The notes under the pieces: model-generated
Database searches by the model: none
Seen by the model: only the letters and a program-made list of their open reading frames with translations
Told to the model about the DNA's origin: nothing
Assembly (NCBI RefSeq): GCF_007827595.1
Contig: NZ_VISR01000005.1
Coordinates: 248,001 to 312,000, forward strand
DNA length: 64,000 nt
DNA from: Streptomyces sp. BK340
Lineage (GTDB): Bacteria > Actinomycetota > Actinomycetes > Streptomycetales > Streptomycetaceae
Reading direction: 5' to 3'
Part shown: positions 1 to 7,678 of the stretch, in pieces
How positions within the stretch are numbered: the first letter of the stretch is position 1
How the letters are laid out: every line of letters begins with the position of its first letter
Translations under genes and position numbers: made by a program

Positions 1-353
1 GCGCGGGTCTCCGCGCCCGCGTCCCGCCAGGCGCGCTGTCCGGCCTTCATCGCGGGCAGCAGCACGTCGACGTCCGCATGCGGGTAGGTCACGCCCAGCT
101 CGACGCCGTACGGCGAGAGCTCGCCGCCGACCCAGTCGTCGGTGCCGGGCTGGCCGAGGTCGATGCGGGTGCCGAGGAGGGCGTCGAAGGCGGCCTTGCC
201 CGCAGCCGGGTCCAGGCTGCCGTGCTCGCCGTAGGCCTTCGGATGCTCGGGATGCGGGGACCAGTACGCGCGCGTGCGGATCGCTTCCAGGGCCTGGTCG
301 AGAGTGGGCCGGTGCTTCGCGATCAACTCGTGCGCGGTCAGTTCGGCGGCCAT
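1..353 (-). CDS. paaN: PaaN-like phenylacetate degradation protein, 5' part only
   Basis: The frame opens at an ATG at 353 and runs off the left edge, so only about 117 residues are present; PaaN proteins are usually about 550. The visible N-terminus (TAHELIAKHRPTLDQ, YWSPHPEHPKAYGE, GVTYPHADVDVLLPA) matches the start of actinobacterial PaaN, an aldehyde-dehydrogenase-like enzyme of phenylacetyl-CoA catabolism. The catalytic Cys/Glu region lies outside the window. It is divergent from paaH across a 160-bp gap that holds a TetR-type palindrome, so both genes are probably controlled by the TetR gene downstream of paaH. The family call rests on N-terminal similarity and on context. Confidence 0.82.
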   Translation of the reverse strand, partial: MAAELTAHELIAKHRPTLDQALEAIRTRAYWSPHPEHPKAYGEHGSLDPAAGKAAFDALLGTRIDLGQPGTDDWVGGELSPYGVELGVTYPHADVDVLLPAMKAGQRAWRDAGAETR

Positions 354-443
354 GCGGGACCAACTCCTCGTCTGGAGAACTCTTCGTCGAGTTCATGACC
401 TGGGTGGAAACAGAGGCGGGAAAGGGCGGTCAGAGCTAGAGTA

Positions 444-457
444 ACCGAACGATCGGT
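444..457. promoter_or_regulatory. TetR (PaaR-type) operator between paaN and paaH
   Basis: The imperfect palindrome ACCGAACGATCGGT lies in the 160-bp gap between divergent paaN and paaH. It fits the core ACCG-N6-CGGT that I recall for PaaR of actinobacteria. A close copy is at 3211-3224 in front of the first bkd operon. The likely ligand of the regulator is phenylacetyl-CoA or another acyl-CoA (inference). Confidence 0.6.
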
Positions 458-513
458 CGGGACAAGAGGGCCTGCCGCATCCGTGGACAACGTCGTGCGG
501 GAGGATCGCGCAC

Positions 514-2028
514 ATGACAGCACTCGACCTCAGCAGGCCCGTGGCCGTCGTCGGCACCGGCACCATGGGCCAGGGCATCGCCCAGGTCGCGCTGGCCGCC
601 GGCCACCCGGTGCGGCTCTACGACGCCGTGCCCGGGCGGGCCCGGGAGGCGGCCGAAGCGATCGGCGCCCGACTCGACCGGCTCGTCGCGAAGGACCGGC
701 TCACCACCGCCGACCGGGACGCGGCCCGCGCCCGGCTCACGCCCGCGGACAGCCTCGCCGAGCTGTCCGACTGCACGCTGGTGGTCGAGGCCGTCCTGGA
801 ACGGCTGGACGTCAAGCAGAAACTCCTGCGCGAGCTGGAGGACGTCGTCGCCGACGACTGCCTGCTCGCCACCAACACCTCGTCCCTGTCGGTGACGGCC
901 ATCGGCGGCGCGCTGGTCAACCCCGGCCGCTTCGTGGGCCTGCACTTCTTCAACCCGGCCCCGCTGCTGCCGCTGGTCGAGGTCGTCTCCGGGTTCGCCA
1001 CCGACGTCACGTCGGCCACGCGCGCGTACGAGACCGCCCGCGCCTGGGGCAAGACCCCGGTGGCCTGCGCGGACACCCCCGGCTTCATCGTCAACCGGAT
1101 CGCCCGGCCCTTCTACGCCGAGGCCTTTGCGGTGTACGAGGCCCAGGCCGCCGACCCGGCCACCATCGACGCGGTCCTGCGCGAGTCGGGCGGCTTCCGG
1201 ATGGGCGCGTTCGAGCTGACCGACCTGATCGGGCAGGACGTCAACGAGTCCGTCACCCACTCGGTGTGGCAGTCCTTCTTCCAGGACGTCCGCTTCACGC
1301 CCTCGCTGGCCCAGCGCCGGCTGGTCGAGTCCGGGCGGCTCGGCCGCAAGAGCGGGCACGGCTGGTACGACTACGCCGAGGACGCCGAGCGTTCCGAGCC
1401 GCACACGGCCGAGAAGGAGCGGCCGCCCGTGTACGTCGTCGCCGAGGGCGGCCTGGGCCCGGCGGCCGAACTGCTCACGCTGGTCCGTGAGGCGGGCATC
1501 GAGGTCCGCGAGGAGGACGAGGACAGCGGCACCCGGCTGGTGCTGCCGAGCGGCGGCCAGCTGGTCCTCGCCGACGGCCAGACCTCCGTGGAGTTCCGCG
1601 ACGTCGTCTACTTCGACCTCGCCCTCGACTACCGCAAGGCCACCCGCATCGCCCTGTCCGCCTCCCAGGACACCGCGCCGCAGACCCTCGCCGAGGCGAT
1701 CGGCCTCTTCCAGGCGCTCGGCAAGGAGGTGAGCGTCATCGGTGACATCCCCGGCATGATCGTCGCCCGCACGGTCGCCCGGATCGTGGACCTCGCCCAC
1801 GACGCCGTCGCCAAGGGCGTGGCCACCGAGGAGGACATCGACACCGCGATGCGCCTCGGCGTCAACTACCCGCTCGGCCCCTTCGAGTGGAGCCGCCGGC
1901 TCGGCCGCGGCTGGGCCTACGACCTGCTGGACGACCTGCACCTGCGCGACCCCTCCGGCCGGTACGCGCCGTCCCTCGCGCTCTACCGGCACGCGTACGC
2001 CACCGACAAGCGGGAGGGCACCTCATGA
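514..2028 (+). CDS. paaH: 3-hydroxyacyl-CoA dehydrogenase (PaaH type)
   Basis: A 504-residue NAD-dependent 3-hydroxyacyl-CoA dehydrogenase. The N-terminal Rossmann domain shows the dinucleotide loop GTGTMGQGIA near residues 14-23, then TNTSSLSVTAI and the active-site stretch LHFFNPAPLLPLVEVV. A first 3HCDH C-terminal domain follows (TPGFIVNRIARPFYAEA). A second copy of that fold lies in the last 120 residues (GMIVARTVARIVDLAHDA, NYPLGPFEW), which gives the long PaaH form. It would oxidise 3-hydroxyadipyl-CoA late in phenylacetate degradation. GGGAGG sits 8 bases before the ATG. The stop overlaps the start of the TetR gene by four bases (ATGA), so the two are translationally coupled. Confidence 0.9.
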   Translation: MTALDLSRPVAVVGTGTMGQGIAQVALAAGHPVRLYDAVPGRAREAAEAIGARLDRLVAKDRLTTADRDAARARLTPADSLAELSDCTLVVEAVLERLDVKQKLLRELEDVVADDCLLATNTSSLSVTAIGGALVNPGRFVGLHFFNPAPLLPLVEVVSGFATDVTSATRAYETARAWGKTPVACADTPGFIVNRIARPFYAEAFAVYEAQAADPATIDAVLRESGGFRMGAFELTDLIGQDVNESVTHSVWQSFFQDVRFTPSLAQRRLVESGRLGRKSGHGWYDYAEDAERSEPHTAEKERPPVYVVAEGGLGPAAELLTLVREAGIEVREEDEDSGTRLVLPSGGQLVLADGQTSVEFRDVVYFDLALDYRKATRIALSASQDTAPQTLAEAIGLFQALGKEVSVIGDIPGMIVARTVARIVDLAHDAVAKGVATEEDIDTAMRLGVNYPLGPFEWSRRLGRGWAYDLLDDLHLRDPSGRYAPSLALYRHAYATDKREGTS

Positions 2029-2612
2029 CGACCGCAAGGCGCGACACTTACACCCCCGAGACGCTGCTCTCCGTCGCCGTCCAGGTCTTCAACGAGCGCG
2101 GCTACGACGGCACCTCCATGGAGCACCTGTCCAAGGCGGCAGGCATCTCCAAGTCGTCCATCTACCACCACGTCAGCGGCAAGGAGGAGCTGCTGCGCCG
2201 AGCCGTCAGCCGGGCGCTGGAAGGCCTGTTCGGGATCCTCGAGGAGGAGCACGCGCGCGTGGGGCGCCCCGTGGAGCGTCTGGAGCACGTCGTGCGGCGC
2301 ATGGTCGAGGTGCTGATATCCGAGCTGCCCTACGTCACGCTGCTGCTGCGCGTGCGCGGCAACACCGAGACCGAGCGCTGGGCGCTGGAGCGGCGCCGCG
2401 ACTTCGACCACCGGGTCGCCGAACTGCTGAAGGCCGCCGCCGACGACGGTGACGTACGCGGCGACGTGGAGGTGCGGCTGGCCACCCGGCTGGTCTTCGG
2501 AATGATCAACTCCGTCGTGGAGTGGTACCGGCCCGACGCCCGTGGCGCCAGCGGCCGCGAAGTGGCCGACGCCGTGGTCCTGCTGGCCTTCGCGGGCCTG
2601 CGGCAGAACTGA
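2025..2612 (+). CDS. TetR/AcrR regulator, PaaR-like
   Basis: A 195-residue TetR-family repressor whose start overlaps the paaH stop. The N-terminal helix-turn-helix is clear at residues 10-55 (LLSVAVQVFNERGYDGTSME, AAGISKSSIYHHVSGKEELL), followed by a helical ligand-binding domain of ordinary length. Position in the paa block and the ACCG-N6-CGGT palindromes in front of paaH and the first bkd operon suggest it senses an acyl-CoA and controls both pathways; that is inference. It ends 2 bases before the convergent Lrp gene, so no terminator fits between them. The symbol paaR is plausible but not proven. Confidence 0.85.
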   Translation: MTTARRDTYTPETLLSVAVQVFNERGYDGTSMEHLSKAAGISKSSIYHHVSGKEELLRRAVSRALEGLFGILEEEHARVGRPVERLEHVVRRMVEVLISELPYVTLLLRVRGNTETERWALERRRDFDHRVAELLKAAADDGDVRGDVEVRLATRLVFGMINSVVEWYRPDARGASGREVADAVVLLAFAGLRQN

Positions 2613-2614
2613 GC

Positions 2615-3109
2615 TCAGGTCGGCTCCAGGTCCTCCTCCTCGAACACCAGCAGGGTGCGGGTGCTGAGCACCTCGGGGATCGCCTGGAGCCGGGTGAGCA
2701 CCAGCTCGCGCAGCGCCTTGTTGTCGGGCGTGTGCACCAGGAGCAGGACATCGAAGTCACCGCCCACCAGAGCGATGTGTGAGGCGCCGGGCAGCTGCCT
2801 GAGCTGGTCGCGAACCGTGCGCCAGGTGTTCTGGACGATCTTCAGCGTGACGTACGCCGATGTGCCGTGCCCTGCCCGCTCGTGGTCGACGCGGGCGCTG
2901 AACCCCCTGATCACACCGTCCTCGACGAGACGGTTGATCCGCGCGTAGGCGTTGGCGCGCGAGACGTGCACACGCTCGGCGACGGAACGTATCGAGGCGC
3001 GGCCGTCCGACTGCAGGATCTTCAGGATGTCCTGGTCTATGGCGTCCAGCGGACGCGGCGGCGGCAGCACGCCGTCCTGCGGTCCATCGGCCATTTGTTC
3101 AGCTGCCAT
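2615..3109 (-). CDS. Lrp/AsnC-family regulator (BkdR-like)
   Basis: 164 residues, the usual Lrp/AsnC size. The N-terminal winged helix reads LDAIDQDILKILQSDGRAS, then VSRANAYARINRL, and the C-terminal domain is the ligand-binding RAM fold (VGGDFDVLLLVHTPD). The ATG at 3109 is preferred because a G-rich ribosome site (GGAGCGGGGGGA) precedes it; longer readings up to 3295 would cross the operator region. It is divergent from the bkd operon, the arrangement known for BkdR, which controls branched-chain keto-acid dehydrogenase genes in response to amino acids. Two inverted repeats lie in the shared promoter region. Confidence 0.88.
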   Translation of the reverse strand: MAAEQMADGPQDGVLPPPRPLDAIDQDILKILQSDGRASIRSVAERVHVSRANAYARINRLVEDGVIRGFSARVDHERAGHGTSAYVTLKIVQNTWRTVRDQLRQLPGASHIALVGGDFDVLLLVHTPDNKALRELVLTRLQAIPEVLSTRTLLVFEEEDLEPT

Positions 3110-3136
3110 GTCCCCCCGCTCCCTCGCCGTGGACGT

Positions 3137-3153
3137 CCTGCATTCATTGCAGG
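3137..3153. promoter_or_regulatory. Inverted repeat in lrp-bkd promoter region
   Basis: CCTGCA-TTCAT-TGCAGG, a perfect 6-bp inverted repeat with a 5-bp centre, lies 28 bases upstream of the lrp start and 132 bases upstream of bkdA. It has the geometry of an Lrp/AsnC box, so it is a candidate autoregulatory and bkd operator. Binding is inferred from place and symmetry only. Confidence 0.45.
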
Positions 3154-3154
3154 A

Positions 3155-3176
3155 TGTGGAGAACCGTTTGTCCACA
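3155..3176. promoter_or_regulatory. Second inverted repeat, lrp-bkd intergenic
   Basis: TGTGGA and TCCACA are separated by 10 bases, directly beside the preceding repeat. The two repeats together could hold an Lrp octamer, or this one could serve another regulator. Nothing beyond symmetry and position supports it. Confidence 0.35.
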
Positions 3177-3210
3177 GCCTGACGGGGCCTGTAGCCAAAA
3201 TGTGCCAACG

Positions 3211-3224
3211 ACCGAACAATCGGT
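3211..3224. promoter_or_regulatory. TetR (PaaR-type) operator before first bkd operon
   Basis: ACCGAACAATCGGT differs at one position from the site between paaN and paaH (444-457) and lies 61 bases before the E1 alpha start. The recurrence within 3 kb, on either side of the same TetR gene, is the best argument that it is a real operator. Confidence 0.55.
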
Positions 3225-3284
3225 AGGTGAGGCGGGTCACAGCCGACACGCCTCCCGTAGCCGCTCCCACGAGGAGGTGCCGTC

Positions 3285-4430
3285 ATGACGGTCATGGAGC
3301 AGCGAGGCGCGTACCGGCCTTCGCCGCCGCCCGCCTGGCAGCCCCGTATGGACCCCGCGCCGCTGTTGCCCGACGCCGAGCCCTACCGCGTCCTCGGCAC
3401 CGAGGCGGCCGCCAAGTCCGACCCGGACCTGCTGCGCCGGCTGTACGCACAGCTGGTGCGCGGCCGCCGGTACAACGCCCAGGCCACCGCGCTCACCAAG
3501 CAGGGCCGCCTCGCCGTCTATCCGTCCAGCACCGGCCAGGAGGCCTGCGAGGTCGCCGCCGCCCTGGCTCTCGAGGAGCGCGACTGGCTGTTCCCCAGCT
3601 ACCGCGACACCCTCGCCGCCATCGCCCGCGGCGTGGACCCCGTGGAGGCCCTCACCCTGCTGCGCGGCGACTGGCACACCGGCTACGACCCGTACGCGCA
3701 CCGTGTGGCGCCGCTCAGCACCCCGCTGGCCACCCAGCTCCCGCACGCCGTCGGCCTCGCCCACGCCGCCCGCCTCAAGGGCGACGACGTGGTCGCGCTC
3801 GCCATGGTCGGCGACGGCGGCACCAGCGAGGGCGACTTCCACGAGGCGCTGAACTTCGCCGCCGTCTGGCAGGCACCGGTGGTCTTCCTGGTGCAGAACA
3901 ACGGCTTCGCCATCTCCGTCCCGCTCGCCAAGCAGACCGCCGCGCCCTCCCTGGCCCACAAGGCCGTCGGCTACGGCATGCCGGGCCGGCTGGTCGACGG
4001 CAACGACGCGGTCGCCGTGCACGAGGTCCTCGGCGACGCCGTGCGGCGCGCCCGCGCGGGCGGCGGCCCGACCCTGGTCGAGGCGGTGACGTACCGCATC
4101 GAGGCGCACACCAACGCCGACGACGCCACCCGCTACCGCGGCGACTCCGAGGTCGAGGCCTGGCGTGCACACGACCCGATCCTGCTGCTGGACCACGAGC
4201 TGACCGCGCGTGGCCTGCTCGACGACGCGGGCCGGGAGGCCGCCCGGCAGGACGCCGAGGAGATGGCTGCGGACCTGCGTGCACGCATGAACCAGGACCC
4301 CGAGCTCAACCCCATGGACCTCTTCGACCACGTCTACTCCGAGACCACCGCGCAACTGCGCGAGCAGCGCGCCCTGTTGCGTGCCGAGCTGGAGGCGGAG
4401 CAGGACGACCAGGAAGGCGACCACCGATGA
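3285..4430 (+). CDS. bkdA: Branched-chain 2-oxoacid dehydrogenase E1 alpha (first copy)
   Basis: 381 residues. Thiamine-diphosphate E1 alpha signature: the GDG...NN motif runs from GDGGTSEGDFHEALNFA (residues 176-192) to QNNGFAIS (204-211). The phosphorylation-loop equivalent YRIEAHTNADDATRYRG is also present. With E1 beta it decarboxylates the 2-oxo acids of Val, Leu and Ile and reductively acylates lipoyl-E2, giving the isobutyryl, isovaleryl and 2-methylbutyryl starters used for branched fatty acids and polyketides. GAGGAGG precedes the ATG. Its stop overlaps the E1 beta start (ATGA). There is no E3 gene in the operon, as is normal for Streptomyces bkd clusters. Confidence 0.93.
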   Translation: MTVMEQRGAYRPSPPPAWQPRMDPAPLLPDAEPYRVLGTEAAAKSDPDLLRRLYAQLVRGRRYNAQATALTKQGRLAVYPSSTGQEACEVAAALALEERDWLFPSYRDTLAAIARGVDPVEALTLLRGDWHTGYDPYAHRVAPLSTPLATQLPHAVGLAHAARLKGDDVVALAMVGDGGTSEGDFHEALNFAAVWQAPVVFLVQNNGFAISVPLAKQTAAPSLAHKAVGYGMPGRLVDGNDAVAVHEVLGDAVRRARAGGGPTLVEAVTYRIEAHTNADDATRYRGDSEVEAWRAHDPILLLDHELTARGLLDDAGREAARQDAEEMAADLRARMNQDPELNPMDLFDHVYSETTAQLREQRALLRAELEAEQDDQEGDHR

Positions 4431-5431
4431 CCACCGTCGCCGTCAAGCCCGCCACCATGGCGCAGGCCCTCACGCGCGCGATGCGCGACGCGATGGCCGC
4501 CGACCCCACCGTGCACGTCATGGGCGAGGACGTCGGCACCCTCGGCGGTGTCTTCCGGGTCACCGACGGGCTCGCCAAGGAGTTCGGCGAGGACCGCTGC
4601 ACCGACACCCCGCTGGCCGAGGCGGGCATCCTCGGCACCGCCGTCGGCATGGCCATGTACGGACTGCGTCCGGTCGTGGAGATGCAGTTCGACGCCTTCG
4701 CCTACCCGGCGTTCGAGCAGCTGATCAGCCATGTCTCCCGGATGCGCAACCGCACCCGCGGCAGGATGCCCCTGCCGATCACGGTCCGCGTCCCCTACGG
4801 CGGCGGCATCGGCGGAGTCGAGCACCACAGCGACTCCTCCGAGGCCTACTACATGGCCACCCCGGGCCTGCACGTCGTCACCCCCGCGACCGTCGCCGAC
4901 GCCTACGGGCTGCTGCGCCAGGCCATCGCCTCCGACGACCCGGTCGTCTTCCTCGAGCCCAAGCGGCTGTACTGGTCGAAGGACTCCTGGAACCCCGAGC
5001 ACCCCACGGACGTCGAGCCCATCGGCCGTGCGGTGGTGCGCCGCCCGGGCAGCAGCGCCACGCTCATCACCTACGGTCCGTCCGTGCCGGTCTGCCTGGA
5101 GGCCGCCGAGGCCGCCCGGGCGGAGGGCTGGGACCTGGAAGTGGTCGACCTGCGCTCCCTTGTGCCGTTCGACGACGAGACGGTCTGCGCCGCCGTCCGC
5201 CGCACCGGACGCGCGGTGGTCGTGCACGAGTCGACCGGATTCGGCGGCCCGGGCGGCGAGATCGCGGCCCGCATCACCGAGCGCTGCTTCCACCACCTGG
5301 AGGCGCCGGTGCTGCGCGTGGCCGGCTTCGACATCCCCTACCCGCCGCCGATGCTGGAGCGGCACCACCTGCCCGGCGTCGACCGCATCCTGGACGCCGT
5401 GGCGCGCCTGCAGTGGGAGGCCGAGGGCTGA
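4427..5431 (+). CDS. bkdB: Branched-chain 2-oxoacid dehydrogenase E1 beta (first copy)
   Basis: 334 residues starting at the ATG that overlaps the bkdA stop. Typical transketolase pyrimidine-binding start (MGEDVGTLGGVFRVTDGLA) followed by the transketolase C domain (STGFGGPGGEIAARITERCF). The E1 alpha2-beta2 tetramer forms the decarboxylase of the BCDH complex. The stop TGA shares one base with the E2 start (TGATG), so the three genes are tightly coupled. Sequence differs clearly from the copy at 20496-21482 (for example FEQLISHVSRMRNRTRGRMP against YDQIVTQLAKMHARALGKVK), so this is not a recent duplication. Confidence 0.93.
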   Translation: MTTVAVKPATMAQALTRAMRDAMAADPTVHVMGEDVGTLGGVFRVTDGLAKEFGEDRCTDTPLAEAGILGTAVGMAMYGLRPVVEMQFDAFAYPAFEQLISHVSRMRNRTRGRMPLPITVRVPYGGGIGGVEHHSDSSEAYYMATPGLHVVTPATVADAYGLLRQAIASDDPVVFLEPKRLYWSKDSWNPEHPTDVEPIGRAVVRRPGSSATLITYGPSVPVCLEAAEAARAEGWDLEVVDLRSLVPFDDETVCAAVRRTGRAVVVHESTGFGGPGGEIAARITERCFHHLEAPVLRVAGFDIPYPPPMLERHHLPGVDRILDAVARLQWEAEG

Positions 5432-6741
5432 TGGCACAGGTGCTGGAGTTCAAGCTCCCCGACCTCGGCGAGGGTCTCACCGAGGCGGAGATCGTCCGCT
5501 GGCTGGTGCAGGTCGGTGACGTCGTCGCCATCGACCAGCCGGTCGTGGAGGTCGAGACGGCCAAGGCGATGGTCGAGGTCCCCTGCCCCTACGGCGGCGT
5601 GGTCACCGCCCGCTTCGGCGAGGAGGGCACGGAACTGCCTGTCGGCGCCCCCCTCCTGACGGTGGCGGTGGGACCCCCGGCTTCCCAGGTCACCGGCGGG
5701 GACACCGAGGGTTCGGGCAATGTCCTGGTCGGCTACGGCACCTCCGAGGCGCCCGCACGGCGCCGGAGGGTGCGGTCGGCGGCCCCTGCCAACGGGACGG
5801 TGAAGGAGCCCGCTCCGGCATCGCCCGCCCCCGCGGTCGCGGCGGCACCCGTGCTCGCCGAGGGCCCCGTCCCCGTGATCTCCCCGCTGGTGCGCCGGCT
5901 CGCCCGGGACAACGACATCGACCTGCGGCAGCTGGCCGGTTCAGGTCCCGACGGGCTGATCCTGCGGGCCGACGTCGAGGGCGCCCTGCGGGCCAAGGCC
6001 ACCCCTGCCCCCGTGGCGGCGGAACCGGCCGTCCCCGTGTCCCCCGACCGCAACGGCATCCGCATCCCCCTCAAGGGCGTCCGCGGTGCCGTCGCCGACA
6101 AGCTGTCCCGCAGCCGCCGGGAGATTCCCGACGCGACCTGCTGGGTCGACGCCGACGCGACGGAACTCATGCGCGCGCGGGCCGCGATGAACGCGGCCGG
6201 AGGACCGAAGATCTCGCTCCTCGCACTGTTCGCCCGCATCACCACCGCCGCCCTCGCCCGCTTCCCCGAGCTGAACTCCTACATCGACACCGGCGCCCGC
6301 GAGGTCGTCCAGCTCGACCACGTGCACCTCGGGTTCGCCGCGCAGACCGAGCGCGGGCTGGTCGTGCCGGTGGTCCGGGACGCCCACGCACGCGACGCCG
6401 AGTCGCTGACCGCGGAGTTCGCCCGCCTCACCGAGTCCGCCCGGGCCGGGACGCTGACCCCCGGGGAACTCACCGGCGGGACCTTCACGCTGAACAACTA
6501 CGGGGTCTTCGGCGTCGACGGCTCCACCCCGATCATCAACCACCCCGAGGCCGCCATGCTCGGCGTCGGCCGCATCGTCCCCAAGCCCTGGGTACACGAG
6601 GGCGAGCTGGCCGTGCGCCAGGTCGTCCAGCTCTCGTTCACCTTCGACCACCGGGTGTGCGACGGCGGCACGGCAGGCGGTTTCCTGCGGTACGTGGCGG
6701 ACTGCGTGGAGCACCCGGCGGTGCTGCTGCGCACGCTGTGA
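5431..6741 (+). CDS. bkdC: Branched-chain 2-oxoacid dehydrogenase E2 acyltransferase (first copy)
   Basis: 436 residues. Domain order: one lipoyl domain (residues 4-78, lipoyl lysine K45 in VETAKAMVE), an Ala/Pro linker, a peripheral subunit-binding domain (about 150-190, PLVRRLARDNDIDLRQLAGSG), then the catalytic acyltransferase domain. The catalytic motif is DHRVCDGG with H407 and D411. It transfers the branched acyl group from lipoamide to CoA. It closes the operon; a MobA-like gene starts 46 bases later on the same strand, so read-through is possible, and I see no hairpin in the gap. Confidence 0.92.
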   Translation: MAQVLEFKLPDLGEGLTEAEIVRWLVQVGDVVAIDQPVVEVETAKAMVEVPCPYGGVVTARFGEEGTELPVGAPLLTVAVGPPASQVTGGDTEGSGNVLVGYGTSEAPARRRRVRSAAPANGTVKEPAPASPAPAVAAAPVLAEGPVPVISPLVRRLARDNDIDLRQLAGSGPDGLILRADVEGALRAKATPAPVAAEPAVPVSPDRNGIRIPLKGVRGAVADKLSRSRREIPDATCWVDADATELMRARAAMNAAGGPKISLLALFARITTAALARFPELNSYIDTGAREVVQLDHVHLGFAAQTERGLVVPVVRDAHARDAESLTAEFARLTESARAGTLTPGELTGGTFTLNNYGVFGVDGSTPIINHPEAAMLGVGRIVPKPWVHEGELAVRQVVQLSFTFDHRVCDGGTAGGFLRYVADCVEHPAVLLRTL

Positions 6742-6787
6742 CGCACGCGAAGGCCTGAAGGAGCAGGAGGCAGGACATACTCGGGGG

Positions 6788-7678
6788 GTGACCGACAACG
6801 CTCCCGCCGCCCCCGGGACAGCCCCGCCGTACGACGCCGTCGTGCTGGCCGGCGGCGCCGCCCGGCGGCTCGGCGGGGCCGACAAGCCCGGGCTGCGGGT
6901 CGGCGGGCGCGCACTGCTCGACCGGGTGCTCGCGGCCTGCGCCGGGGCGGCCACGACCGTCGTCGTCGCCGCCCCCCGGCCCACCGCACGCCCGGTGCGC
7001 TGGGCGCGCGAGGAACCGCCCGGCGCCGGACCGGTCGCCGCACTGGAGGCCGGGCTGCGGTCCAGCACCGCCGAGCACGCCGTCGTCCTCTCCGCCGACC
7101 TGCCCTTCCTCGAAGCGGCCACGCTGGAGCGGTTGTTGACGGCCCTGCGGGACACCGGGGCCGACGGCGCGCTGCTCACCGACGCCGACGGCCGCGACCA
7201 GCCGCTCGTGGCCGCCTACCGCACCGCCGCCCTGCGCCGCGAACTGGCCGCCCTCGCTGCCGGACCCGACGGCCTGACCGGCCTGCCCCTGCGCCGGCTG
7301 ACCGGCGCCCTCGACCTCACCCGCGTCCCGGACCCGCTCGCGTCCTTCGACTGCGACACCTGGGACGACATCGCCGACGCCAGGGCGCGCATCAGGGAGC
7401 ATGGGCACGTGTTGGATGAATGGATCTCCGCAGTCAAGGACGAGCTGGGCATCGACCTGGACGTCGACACCGGCGTCCTGCTCGACCTGGCCCGTGACGC
7501 CGCCCATGGAGTGGCCCGGCCCGCCGCGCCCCTGACCACCTTCCTCGTCGGCTACGCCGCAGCCCTCGGTGGCGGCGGCCCCGAAGCCGTCGCCGAAGCC
7601 GCGCGCAAGGCCGTCGCCCTGGCGCTGCGCTGGGAGGAAGAGAACAGCGGGGGCGCGTCCGCCCCGGACGCGGGATGA
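6788..7678 (+). CDS. MobA-like molybdenum cofactor guanylyltransferase with C-terminal extra domain
   Basis: 296 residues from a GTG. Residues 15-200 are a nucleotidyltransferase of the MobA type: the loop VVLAGGAARRLGGADKP, the metal-binding stretch SADLPFLE, and the late FDCDTWDDIADAR. The last about 85 residues (VLDEWISAVKDELGIDLDVD, APLTTFLVGYAAALGG) form a separate small helical domain of the DUF6457 kind often found beside MobA in actinobacteria, here fused to it. It would attach GMP to molybdopterin. The stop overlaps moeA by four bases (ATGA), which fits a cofactor operon. Confidence 0.85.
   Translation: MTDNAPAAPGTAPPYDAVVLAGGAARRLGGADKPGLRVGGRALLDRVLAACAGAATTVVVAAPRPTARPVRWAREEPPGAGPVAALEAGLRSSTAEHAVVLSADLPFLEAATLERLLTALRDTGADGALLTDADGRDQPLVAAYRTAALRRELAALAAGPDGLTGLPLRRLTGALDLTRVPDPLASFDCDTWDDIADARARIREHGHVLDEWISAVKDELGIDLDVDTGVLLDLARDAAHGVARPAAPLTTFLVGYAAALGGGGPEAVAEAARKAVALALRWEEENSGGASAPDAG

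Noticed and set aside
436..1992. Long open frame on the minus strand opposite paaH (518 codons)
   Set aside because: Highly G+C-rich codon-position shadow of paaH; Arg/Gly/Val-rich sequence without any domain, no ribosome site.
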